19,529 nucleotides of DNA, taken from NCBI GenBank assembly GCA_046724665.1, contig JBKOWZ010000035.1:1-19529 (forward strand), given 5' to 3'. The notes beneath the pieces are model-generated. The model was not told the DNA's origin and searched no databases. It saw only the letters and a program-made list of their open reading frames with translations. Made by a program: the position numbers and the translations under genes. Below, one piece after another: positions 13,264 through 19,529 of this stretch; positions within the stretch are counted from its first letter, which is position 1, and each line of letters opens with the position of its first letter. This stretch comes from Actinocrinis sp046724665 (lineage in GTDB: Bacteria; Actinomycetota; Actinomycetes; Streptomycetales; Catenulisporaceae).

Positions 13264-14238
13264 GTGCCGCAGAACCAGGGAGAGCGAACCAGTGAGGTCC
13301 GCGACGTCATCGTCATCGGTTCGGGCCCGGCGGGGTACACCGCTGCGATCTACACAGCGCGCGCGGGACTCAAGCCGCTCGTCTTCGAGGGGGCGGTGAC
13401 CGCGGGCGGTGCGCTGATGAACACCACCGAGGTGGAGAACTTCCCCGGCTTCCCCGACGGGGTCATGGGCCCGGAGCTGATGGACAGCCTGCGCAAGCAG
13501 GCCGAGCGGTTCGGCGCCGAGCTGATGGCCGAGGACGTCATCGAGGTCGAGCTGGCCGGCGAGGTCAAGCGGGTGGTGGACGGCGCGGGCGAGGCCCATC
13601 TGTCGCGCACGGTCATCATCGCCACCGGCTCGGGCTACCGCGAGCTCGGCCTGCCGGATGAGAAGCGGCTGTCCGGCCACGGCGTCTCGTGGTGCGCCAC
13701 CTGTGACGGCTTCTTCTTCCGCGACCAGGACATCGTGGTGGTCGGCGGCGGCGACACCGCGATGGAGGAGGCCACCTTCCTGACCCGCTTCGCCCGGTCG
13801 GTGACCGTGGTGCACCGGCGCGACCAGCTGCGTGCCAGCAAGATCATGCAGAACCGGGCGTTTACGAATCCGAAGATCTCCTTCGCCTGGAACAGCGAGG
13901 TGTCCGGGATCGAGGGGGAGGACCGGGTAAGCGCGGTCCGGCTGCGCGACACGGTGACCGGCGATGAGCGCACGCTCCCTGCGACCGGCCTGTTCATCGC
14001 GATCGGGCACGAGCCGCGCAGCGACCTGTTCCGCAGCCAGATTGACGTCGATGACGAGGGCTACATCCGCGTCGAGGCGCCGAGCACCCGCACCAACCTG
14101 CCGGGCGTCTTCGCCAGCGGCGATGTGGTGGACCACGTGTACCGGCAGGCGATCACCGCGGCCGGGACGGGCTGCGCCGCCGCGCTGGACGCCGAGCGGT
14201 ACCTTTCCGCGCTGGCGGACGGCGCGCAGTCGCAGTGA
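13264..14238 (+). CDS. trxB: Thioredoxin-disulfide reductase
   Basis: 324 aa, standard for the low-molecular-weight bacterial enzyme. The FAD-binding GSGPAGYTAAIYTARAG starts at residue 19. The redox-active site is WCATCDGFFF, with Cys144 and Cys147. The NADPH domain carries VVGGGDTAMEEATF (from about residue 159) and HRRDQLRASK. A second FAD-binding block GVFASGDVVDHVYRQAITAAGTGCAAALDAERYL closes the protein. It reduces TrxA with NADPH. The GTG at 13264 has GAGGAAGG 10 nt upstream; a GTG at 13294 is a shorter alternative. trxA follows after 66 nt. A sigma-R-type promoter implies induction by disulfide stress. Confidence 0.96.
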   Translation: MPQNQGERTSEVRDVIVIGSGPAGYTAAIYTARAGLKPLVFEGAVTAGGALMNTTEVENFPGFPDGVMGPELMDSLRKQAERFGAELMAEDVIEVELAGEVKRVVDGAGEAHLSRTVIIATGSGYRELGLPDEKRLSGHGVSWCATCDGFFFRDQDIVVVGGGDTAMEEATFLTRFARSVTVVHRRDQLRASKIMQNRAFTNPKISFAWNSEVSGIEGEDRVSAVRLRDTVTGDERTLPATGLFIAIGHEPRSDLFRSQIDVDDEGYIRVEAPSTRTNLPGVFASGDVVDHVYRQAITAAGTGCAAALDAERYLSALADGAQSQ

Positions 14239-14304
14239 CCGCACCGCAGCCCTTCTCAGACCAGTAGCACGTACGAAGCAGAGAACTCCGGGAGACGAGC
14301 AACC

Positions 14305-14634
14305 ATGGCAGACATCAAGCACGCGACCGACGCGTCCTTCAAGCGGGACGTGCTGGAGAACGACAAGCCGGTCCTGGTGGACTTCTGGGCGCCGTGGTGC
14401 GCCCCGTGCCGGATGATCGCGCCGATCCTGGAGCAGATCGCGGTCGAGCATGCCGACTCGATCGAGATCGTCAAGGTCAACGTCGATGAGAATCCGCAGA
14501 TCGCGTCGACATACGGGGTGCTGAACATCCCGATGCTGAACGTCTACGTCAAGGGCGAGGTCGCGAAGACCATCATCGGCGCCAAGCCGAAGCGCGCGCT
14601 GCTCGGCGACCTGAAGGAGTTCATCGCCGCCTGA
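14305..14634 (+). CDS. trxA: Thioredoxin with WCAPC active site
   Basis: 109 aa, the normal size of a single thioredoxin fold. The active site reads FWAPWCAPCRMIAPIL (starting at about residue 28), so the usual WCGPC glycine is alanine. The cis-proline region is GVLNIPMLNVYVKG; the residue before the conserved Pro is Ile, as usual, but the usual Thr after it is Met. It is the electron donor to ribonucleotide reductase, methionine sulfoxide reductases and other targets, and is reduced by the adjacent TrxB. The ATG start has GGGAG about 9 nt upstream. The gene ends at a strong bidirectional terminator. Confidence 0.94.
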   Translation: MADIKHATDASFKRDVLENDKPVLVDFWAPWCAPCRMIAPILEQIAVEHADSIEIVKVNVDENPQIASTYGVLNIPMLNVYVKGEVAKTIIGAKPKRALLGDLKEFIAA

Positions 14635-14644
14635 CGGCAGCGAG

Positions 14645-14695
14645 AGAAGAAAAGCGTGGGGCCGCCTCGATCGGGCGGCCCCACGCTTTTCTTCT
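14645..14695. terminator. Bidirectional intrinsic terminator between trxA and the anti-sigma gene
   Basis: Two perfectly complementary 22-nt arms (14645-14666 and 14674-14695) enclose a 7-nt loop. The stem has a GC-rich core and an A-tract / T-tract at its base (GAAGAAAAGC and GCTTTTCTTC). It can therefore end both the plus-strand trxBA transcript, 10 nt after its stop, and the minus-strand sigM operon, 57 nt after its stop. Confidence 0.93.
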
Positions 14696-14751
14696 GCGGC
14701 TGAACTACATGGAGGACGCCGCAGCTGAGCTAGGAGGAAGGCGCGGCTGAA

Positions 14752-15564
14752 CTACCTGGCCACCAAGCCCCGTTCCAGCACGCGGTAGTTCGTCGCGGTG
14801 CAGGGCGCCGCATAGACCACGGCGAGCACCATCGAGGGATCGCTCGGGTTCGCGTAGACGACGAGCATCGACGCGGCGCCGTCATAGCTGCCGCTCGCCG
14901 TGGCCAGTTGCTGACGGCCGCTGTACGCGGGGTCGGACGGACACGACGAGGCGAGCGGCGCCACCATGTTGTGACTCGACGCCAGGACCTGCCTGGTCCA
15001 CTGCGCGAGCGGCGCCGGTGCGGCCAGATCCGGCGCGCGCACCGCGCCCTGGCCGCCCGAGCTCAGTTCGTTCGGACCCGCCTTGGGCTGGTCTGAAGTC
15101 CCGGCGCTGCTCGCGGTGGTGCCGGTCGGCGCGTTCGGCGAGGCGAGGTCGAGGGCGAGCCCGACGCCGCCCGCCACCAACACGAGGGATGCGAGCGCCC
15201 AGGCGAGTGCGCGTGCGGGAAGTCGGCGTCGGCGGGGCGAACGGCTGGCGGCGGCGCTGCTCGGCGCGGCGGCATGTGCGGTCGGCGCGGTATCCCCCGA
15301 CGTCTGGGCACGTGCGGCGGACTCGCGGGCGAGCGCGGCGTCGATCCGGATCGCCACCTCCTGTGGAATCGCCGGCGCGTCCCACTGCTCGAACTGGGCC
15401 AGCAGCTCCGAGACCGCCTCGACCTCGCCCCGGCAGGCGGCGCACGCCAGAAGATGCTCGCCGGCGTCCGCAGCGCTCGGCTGAGCGCCTTCCGCAAGCG
15501 CCGAGACGTCATCGACCGACAGGTGAGTGCCCGGTCCTCTACGGGGCTCGTGTGCCGTTGTCAC
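14752..15564 (-). CDS. Membrane-anchored zinc-type anti-sigma factor for SigM
   Basis: 270 aa. The cytoplasmic N-terminus has the zinc anti-sigma signature H37-x3-C41-x2-C44 (EHLLACAAC). An Arg-rich stretch (RRRR, about 111-114) precedes one membrane helix (about 119-138, ALAWALASLVLVAGGVGLAL). An extracytoplasmic domain of about 130 residues follows. That domain contains two cysteines (ASSCPSD and AAPCTAT) that could form a disulfide. Such proteins hold an ECF sigma factor inactive and release it on a signal. The GTG start overlaps the sigM stop (GTGA), so sigma and anti-sigma are translated in a coupled way. The name rsmA is used in mycobacteria; I give no symbol to avoid confusion with the RNA-binding RsmA. 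Confidence 0.85.
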   Translation of the reverse strand: MTTAHEPRRGPGTHLSVDDVSALAEGAQPSAADAGEHLLACAACRGEVEAVSELLAQFEQWDAPAIPQEVAIRIDAALARESAARAQTSGDTAPTAHAAAPSSAAASRSPRRRRLPARALAWALASLVLVAGGVGLALDLASPNAPTGTTASSAGTSDQPKAGPNELSSGGQGAVRAPDLAAPAPLAQWTRQVLASSHNMVAPLASSCPSDPAYSGRQQLATASGSYDGAASMLVVYANPSDPSMVLAVVYAAPCTATNYRVLERGLVAR

Positions 15565-16247
15565 CGCACACCTCGTTCCATCGGTTCCGGGCTGTCGCCG
15601 ACGCCGGACCGGGGTGCCTCACCAGGCGGCGTCTGCGATTGGACGGGTGTGGCGGCCGGGCGGTTCCGCAGATCGGCCAGCAGCACGGCCAGTTTCGCCC
15701 GACCCCTCGCACAGCGGCTCTTGACCGTGCCGGGCGCGACACCGAGCGCCTGCGACGCCTCTTCGACCGAGAGTCCCTGGATGTCCACCGCCACGATCGC
15801 CGCGCGCTGCTCCAGCGGCAGGCTCGCCAGGGCGTTCTCCAGCACGATCCGCAGCTCGCGGTTCTCGGCCATGTCGGACGGGTCGCGCACCGCGCGCTGC
15901 CAGGCCGGGGACTGCTCGTCGGGGTATCGGACCGTCGGCCGCGCCGCTTGGCGCCGTGCGCGGTCGATGCAGGCGTTGATCACGATGCGGTACAGCCACG
16001 TCCCCACCGCCGCCTCGGACCGGAACGCCCCCGCCGCGCGGAACGCGGAGACCGCCGCGTCCTGCAACGCGTCCGCCGCCTCTTCCGGATCGCCGGTCGT
16101 ACGCAGGGCCACGGCCCAGAGTCGGTCGCGGTGGCGGTTGAACAGCTCGCTGAACGCGTCGGGATCGCCGTCGATGTGGCGGGCGATCAGGGCGCGGTCG
16201 GCAGCGTCGTCCAACGCCCGCTGTTCGTCGCTGCGCCGTGACCGCAT
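15561..16247 (-). CDS. sigM: ECF-family RNA polymerase sigma factor SigM
   Basis: 228 aa. Region 2 (about residues 25-100) includes GDPDAFSELFNRHRDRLWAVALR, EEAADALQDAAVSAF and the -10-reading segment GTWLYRIVINACIDRARR. Region 4 (about 140-185) includes LPLEQRAAIVAVDIQGLSVEEASQALGVAPGTVKSRCARGRAKL. A Pro-rich tail of about 35 residues follows. The frame is open far upstream through the pseudokinase gene, but the sigma homology begins just after ATG 16245-16247, preceded by GAGAAGGAG. The gene lies 26 nt downstream of the pseudokinase gene and overlaps the anti-sigma gene. The sigM name rests on synteny with murJ and trxBA, as in Mycobacterium and Streptomyces. Confidence 0.92.
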   Translation of the reverse strand: MRSRRSDEQRALDDAADRALIARHIDGDPDAFSELFNRHRDRLWAVALRTTGDPEEAADALQDAAVSAFRAAGAFRSEAAVGTWLYRIVINACIDRARRQAARPTVRYPDEQSPAWQRAVRDPSDMAENRELRIVLENALASLPLEQRAAIVAVDIQGLSVEEASQALGVAPGTVKSRCARGRAKLAVLLADLRNRPAATPVQSQTPPGEAPRSGVGDSPEPMERGVR

Positions 16248-16273
16248 CCGCTCCTTCTCCCGCGACTTGCCTG

Positions 16274-17899
16274 CTACGAGAAGATCTTGACGTTCGCCAG
16301 GCTGTCGCGATAGCCCTCGATCTCGTACTGCCCGGCGGCCTGGTGCGGCAGCACGGTGAACCAGATCATCACGTACCGCGTGGTCACCGGGGACAGGAAG
16401 GAGACCTCGACCTGGCCGCCGCCGACCCCCGCCTTCGTGGACCGCTTGGTGAAGCCGGGCGGGGCCGAGTTGGCCACGGCGGGCACCGAGGACAGCCCGG
16501 AGTCCGCGGTCCAGACCTCGACCGTCGCGCCGGGGACGCCGACCGTGAACGTCACCTTGCCGACCTTCTGCGCCGAGCCGAGGTCGAAGATGATGCCGGT
16601 GCCCTTGCGGTACGAAGTTATGTCGGGGCCGTCCTTGTACGTCGAGGTGACCCAGCCCTCCGTAGAGCCGTTGTACGACTGCTGAAGCTTCGCGATGTCG
16701 TCCTGGCCCTTGTCGGAGTCCCATATCGACGCCTGAGCGATCGTCAGCTGCCGCGACGTGCCCGACGCTGACGAAGACGACGTCACGCCGGGGCTGTTCG
16801 GCGGCGTGGTCGCGGAACCGTTGTTTCCGCCGCCGAGTTGGAACGCGGCGACCGCGCCGACCACGACCACCACGCCGAGGATCACCGCGAGCAGGCCGCG
16901 CGGCACCCGGCCTACGCCGCCCGGCGCGTTGAGCCGCTGCGTTCCGGCAGACATGTGGACCGCGGTCGGCGCGGCCACCGGGTAGACCGGAGGGCGGTGC
17001 TGCTGAACGGAGCGCGGCGGCATCGGGCGCGGCAGGACGTCGGTGGCCTCCGGCTCGTCGCGCAGCCTCGGCAGCCCGGCGATGGCACCGGCGAGCGACT
17101 TGGCGCTGTCGATCGCCGGGATCTCGCTGCCGGCGGACTGCAAGGCCTCGTTGACGAGCTGGTCCACCGCCTTCGGGATCGCCGCGCGGATCTGCGCCGG
17201 GGTGAACGGCTTGCCGTGCGCGCGCGGCGCCTCGGTCAGCCCGAAGGCCGATTCCTCGCCCGGCCAGCGGCCGGTCAGCGCGGCGTACCAGATCTCCCCG
17301 ATCGCCTTGACGTCGTCCAGCGGCGTCACCGAACCGGTCTCGGCGCCCGACATCGCCGCATCCAGGCACAGGCCGAGGATTTTCACCTGGTTCGTACTGG
17401 TCAGCAACACCTTGTCGGGGTCGAGCGCGCCGTGCGTCATTTCCCACGAATGCGCTTCCGTCATCGCCACGGCCAGCTCGCGCGCCATGCGCGTCGCGAC
17501 CGCGACCGACAGCGGTCCCCTGGCCAGCCGGTGCGTCAGATCCGCGGCGTCGGCGACCCATTCGGTGACGACGTAGACGAGTCCGTTCTCGTCGGCCACA
17601 TCGAGTACCTGAACGAAGCGCACGTCCGGCACCGTCGCGGCGTTACGCGCGGCGGCCTCGACCGCCTGCGCACGCGGATGGCCTGAGACGACCAGGTCGA
17701 TGCCCACCTCGCGGTTGAGCACCTCGTCGAAGCCCACCCAGGCCTGCGGCGGCGACTGCCCGTCGCCGGGGTAGCGCCGCAGCTCCCGCTCCAGCCGATA
17801 GCGGCCCGCCAACCGCGCGCCGACCCGGACGAGGTCGTCGAAACGGGCGCGGTCGAAGTTCTCGCTGTCACCGGCGGGCTTTTCGGCCAGGGAAGCCAC
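16274..17899 (-). CDS. Membrane pseudokinase with C-terminal discoidin-like extracellular domain (MurJ partner)
   Basis: 541 aa. Residues about 32-290 follow a Ser/Thr kinase fold but lack catalytic residues. The VAIK lysine position reads VGID (65-68), the HRD loop is THGALDPDKVLL (155-166), and the DFG position is ILGLCLDA (174-181). A Pro-rich juxtamembrane stretch, one membrane helix (about 336-358) and a Ser/Thr-rich linker follow. The C-terminal beta-rich domain (about 390-541, with GIIFDLGSAQKVGKVTFTVG and YVMIWFTVLP) resembles a discoidin/F5-8C carbohydrate-binding fold. In M. tuberculosis the same modules are fused to the C-terminus of MviN/MurJ, where the phosphorylated pseudokinase binds FhaA. 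Here it is a separate gene 174 nt downstream of murJ. The start is a GTG with GGGAGGG just upstream. Confidence 0.85.
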   Translation of the reverse strand: MASLAEKPAGDSENFDRARFDDLVRVGARLAGRYRLERELRRYPGDGQSPPQAWVGFDEVLNREVGIDLVVSGHPRAQAVEAAARNAATVPDVRFVQVLDVADENGLVYVVTEWVADAADLTHRLARGPLSVAVATRMARELAVAMTEAHSWEMTHGALDPDKVLLTSTNQVKILGLCLDAAMSGAETGSVTPLDDVKAIGEIWYAALTGRWPGEESAFGLTEAPRAHGKPFTPAQIRAAIPKAVDQLVNEALQSAGSEIPAIDSAKSLAGAIAGLPRLRDEPEATDVLPRPMPPRSVQQHRPPVYPVAAPTAVHMSAGTQRLNAPGGVGRVPRGLLAVILGVVVVVGAVAAFQLGGGNNGSATTPPNSPGVTSSSSASGTSRQLTIAQASIWDSDKGQDDIAKLQQSYNGSTEGWVTSTYKDGPDITSYRKGTGIIFDLGSAQKVGKVTFTVGVPGATVEVWTADSGLSSVPAVANSAPPGFTKRSTKAGVGGGQVEVSFLSPVTTRYVMIWFTVLPHQAAGQYEIEGYRDSLANVKIFS

Positions 17900-18073
17900 G
17901 GCCCTCCCTCATGTGCATCGCTGCGTCGTAAGGCTCCCACGCGCCTGGAAACAAGCGCGCTCGCTCTCATGCTAGTGCCCGGTTCTCAACCGTCGAACCG
18001 AGCGCGAGGGCGCGCCGTACCGGCCGTACCGCAGTAAAGACGCCGGGAAGCGCGTTTTCGTTTCAGTGGCCGC
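17900..18073. other. Gap between murJ and the pseudokinase gene
   Basis: In this 174-bp gap a possible minus-strand -10 hexamer, TAGCAT (17974-17969), is visible, but no convincing -35 lies 17 bp upstream. There is no terminator hairpin with a T-run. The pseudokinase-sigM-anti-sigma genes may therefore have their own promoter or be read from murJ; the sequence does not decide. Confidence 0.3.
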
Positions 18074-19529
18074 TCACCGGCCGAAACGAGAGCGCACCGT
18101 GCCGAGCAGCGCATCGACTTCCTCGATACGCATCCGCCGCGAGGCCAACAGGAACAGCCCGGCGAACAGGCCGCCGCCGATCAGCAGGCCGGAGCCGGCG
18201 CCCGTCAGCCCGCCGTGCAGCTTGCTGGTGATTTCGAATCCGATCGGGCCGCCGATCACCGCGGCCAGCGCGGAAGCGGCGCCCAGTTTGGCGTGCGTAC
18301 GCACGATGCGAGCGGTGTCGAGACCGCGCAGCCTGCGGCTGAGCCGTGCGCCGGTCATCACCATGCCGATCGTGTAAGCGATGACATAGCCCACGCACAT
18401 GCCCGCGACGGCCCATTTCGTGGTGTGCAGCAATTCGAACGAGATGTACGCGAGGCCGCCGTTGAACGCGGCGATCCAGGACGTGACGATGAACGGCGTC
18501 TTGGTGTCCTCGTACGCGTAAAAGCCACGCAGCATCAGATACTGCGCGGAGAACGGGATAAGGCCCAAACCGAACGCCATCAACATGTAGCCGAGATTGC
18601 GCGCCATCGTCGCGTTCGTCGCGCCGTGCTGGAACAGGATCGCCGAGATCTGCTGGCCGAACGCCACGAAGGCGAACGCACAGGGCACGATCGCGACCGC
18701 GCTCACCCGCAGGCCGTACGAGATCGAGTCGCGCACCGCGGCGCGGTCGCCCGCGTGCGCGGCGCGGCTCATGCGAGGCAGCAGGGCCGTGATGATCGAG
18801 ACGGTGATGACGGCCTGCGGCAGGATCCAGATGGTCAGCGCATTGGAGTACGCGACGTAGCCGACGCCCTCGGTCTGGTGCTTGCCGCTGGTGTCCATCG
18901 CGCTGCTCAGCCGGGTGACGATCGTGGTGGCCACCTGGCCGACCAGCACCATGCCCATCGTCCACTTGGCCAGCGTCATCGACTGGCCCAGGCCGACGCC
19001 GCGCCAGTCGAACCGCGGCCGGAATCCGACCCCGGCGGCGCGCAGATAAGGCACCAGCGTCACGGTCTGCAGCACGATGCCGAGCGTGGTGCCGATGCCG
19101 AGCAGCGCCAGCTCGTTCGGGGTGATGTTCTCGGTGCTCTGCACGTATCCGGCGATCCACAGATACGCGCCGAGGGTGGCGATCTGGATGACGTTCGCCA
19201 GCACCGGCGTCCACATCATCGGGCCGAACTTGTCCTTGGCGTTGAGGATCTGACCGAGCATCACGAACATGCCGTAGAAGAAGATCTGCGGGAGCATGTA
19301 ACGCGCGAAGATGATGGTTACCTCGCGGTTCGCCCCGGTCGCCTTCGGGTAGAAGACGCTGACGATCTCGGGGGCGAGCAGCACGCACACCAGCGTGAGC
19401 ACCGCCATGATGACCAGGGTGATGGTCAGCAGCCGGTCCATGAACGCCTGGCCGCCGTCGGGATCGTCCTTCATCGCGCGCACCAGCTGCGGCACGAAGA
19501 TGGAGTTCACCGCGCCGCCGATCACCAGC
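18074..19529 (-). CDS. murJ: Lipid II flippase MurJ (MviN family), 5' end beyond the window
   Basis: About 485 codons are visible, ending with the stop at 18074. The frame enters from the right edge with LVIGGAVNSIFVPQLVRAMKDD, matching the early part of MurJ after the first membrane helix or two, so the start codon is outside the window. Many hydrophobic segments and an MVF-family pattern are visible, for example LPQAVITVSIITALLPRMSRAAHAGD. The protein flips lipid II across the membrane for peptidoglycan synthesis. The C-terminus (TVRSRFGR) stops without the pseudokinase extension seen in mycobacterial MviN; that module is the next gene. It heads the likely murJ-pseudokinase-sigM-anti-sigma operon. 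Confidence 0.93.
   Translation of the reverse strand, partial: LVIGGAVNSIFVPQLVRAMKDDPDGGQAFMDRLLTITLVIMAVLTLVCVLLAPEIVSVFYPKATGANREVTIIFARYMLPQIFFYGMFVMLGQILNAKDKFGPMMWTPVLANVIQIATLGAYLWIAGYVQSTENITPNELALLGIGTTLGIVLQTVTLVPYLRAAGVGFRPRFDWRGVGLGQSMTLAKWTMGMVLVGQVATTIVTRLSSAMDTSGKHQTEGVGYVAYSNALTIWILPQAVITVSIITALLPRMSRAAHAGDRAAVRDSISYGLRVSAVAIVPCAFAFVAFGQQISAILFQHGATNATMARNLGYMLMAFGLGLIPFSAQYLMLRGFYAYEDTKTPFIVTSWIAAFNGGLAYISFELLHTTKWAVAGMCVGYVIAYTIGMVMTGARLSRRLRGLDTARIVRTHAKLGAASALAAVIGGPIGFEITSKLHGGLTGAGSGLLIGGGLFAGLFLLASRRMRIEEVDALLGTVRSRFGR

Noticed and set aside
12568..14451. 627-codon minus-strand frame opposite parB, trxB and trxA
   Set aside because: It runs across three genuine genes, a palindrome and a promoter; composition is typical of antisense GC-rich frames.
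16248..17561. Upstream part of the open frame that contains sigM
   Set aside because: It lies entirely within the pseudokinase gene in another frame; sigma-factor homology and a ribosome binding site start at 16247.
1..19529. tRNA, rRNA, insertion sequence or prophage
   Set aside because: No such sequence pattern, transposase or integrase frame, or flanking direct repeats were seen; gene content is the conserved origin region throughout.

Overview
This window is the replication-origin neighbourhood of a high-GC actinomycete chromosome. The gene order is dciA-recF-gnd-dnaN-[oriC]-dnaA on the minus strand. It is followed on the plus strand by rpmH-rnpA-yidD-yidC-jag-rsmG-parA-parB, and then by a trxB-trxA / anti-sigma-sigM / pseudokinase / murJ block. 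The gnd gene between recF and dnaN, the abundant GTG starts, the strongly GC-biased third positions and a sigma-R-type promoter all point to a Streptomyces-like lineage. Catenulisporales is a guess only; I cannot place the genus. There is no mobile element, CRISPR array, tRNA or rRNA. All the genes are conserved housekeeping genes, so the interesting material lies in the intergenic DNA and in local rearrangements.

Layout. Positions 1-3603 (minus strand) hold the 5' end of dciA, then recF, gnd and dnaN. Positions 3604-4972 form a 1.37 kb gene-free region. It begins with oriC proper (about 3.72-4.19 kb), which has at least 17 DnaA-box-like 9-mers on both strands. Within it is a unit that looks like a bacterial basal unwinding system: two abutting DnaA boxes, a GCGC spacer, then TAG trinucleotides. 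Next come an AT-richer stretch with a small hairpin, a degenerate array with 13-bp periodicity (about 4.50-4.74 kb) and an array with 11-bp periodicity (about 4.80-4.88 kb). dnaA occupies 4973-6586 on the minus strand. Positions 6587-7129 are the divergent dnaA/rpmH control region, with candidate promoters for both directions, one perfect TTGTCCACA box and three boxes just upstream of the dnaA start.

Positions 7130-9661 carry rpmH, rnpA, yidD, yidC and jag, closed by a perfect terminator hairpin. rsmG, parA and parB follow. Three parS-like palindromes sit immediately before rsmG, before parA and after parB, the last inside a 38-bp near-perfect palindrome. trxB-trxA is preceded by an exact GGAAT-N18-GTT sigma-R-type promoter and ends in a long bidirectional terminator. 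Converging from the right, on the minus strand, is a likely operon murJ (5' end off the window) - pseudokinase/discoidin-like membrane protein - sigM - zinc-type anti-sigma factor.

Together the genes cover initiation (DnaA), replication processivity and repair (DnaN, RecF), helicase loading (DciA), origin segregation (ParAB-parS), ribosome and tRNA maturation (L34, RnpA, RsmG), membrane protein insertion (YidC, YidD, Jag), thiol redox balance (TrxBA) and cell-envelope synthesis with its stress control (MurJ, pseudokinase, SigM, anti-sigma).
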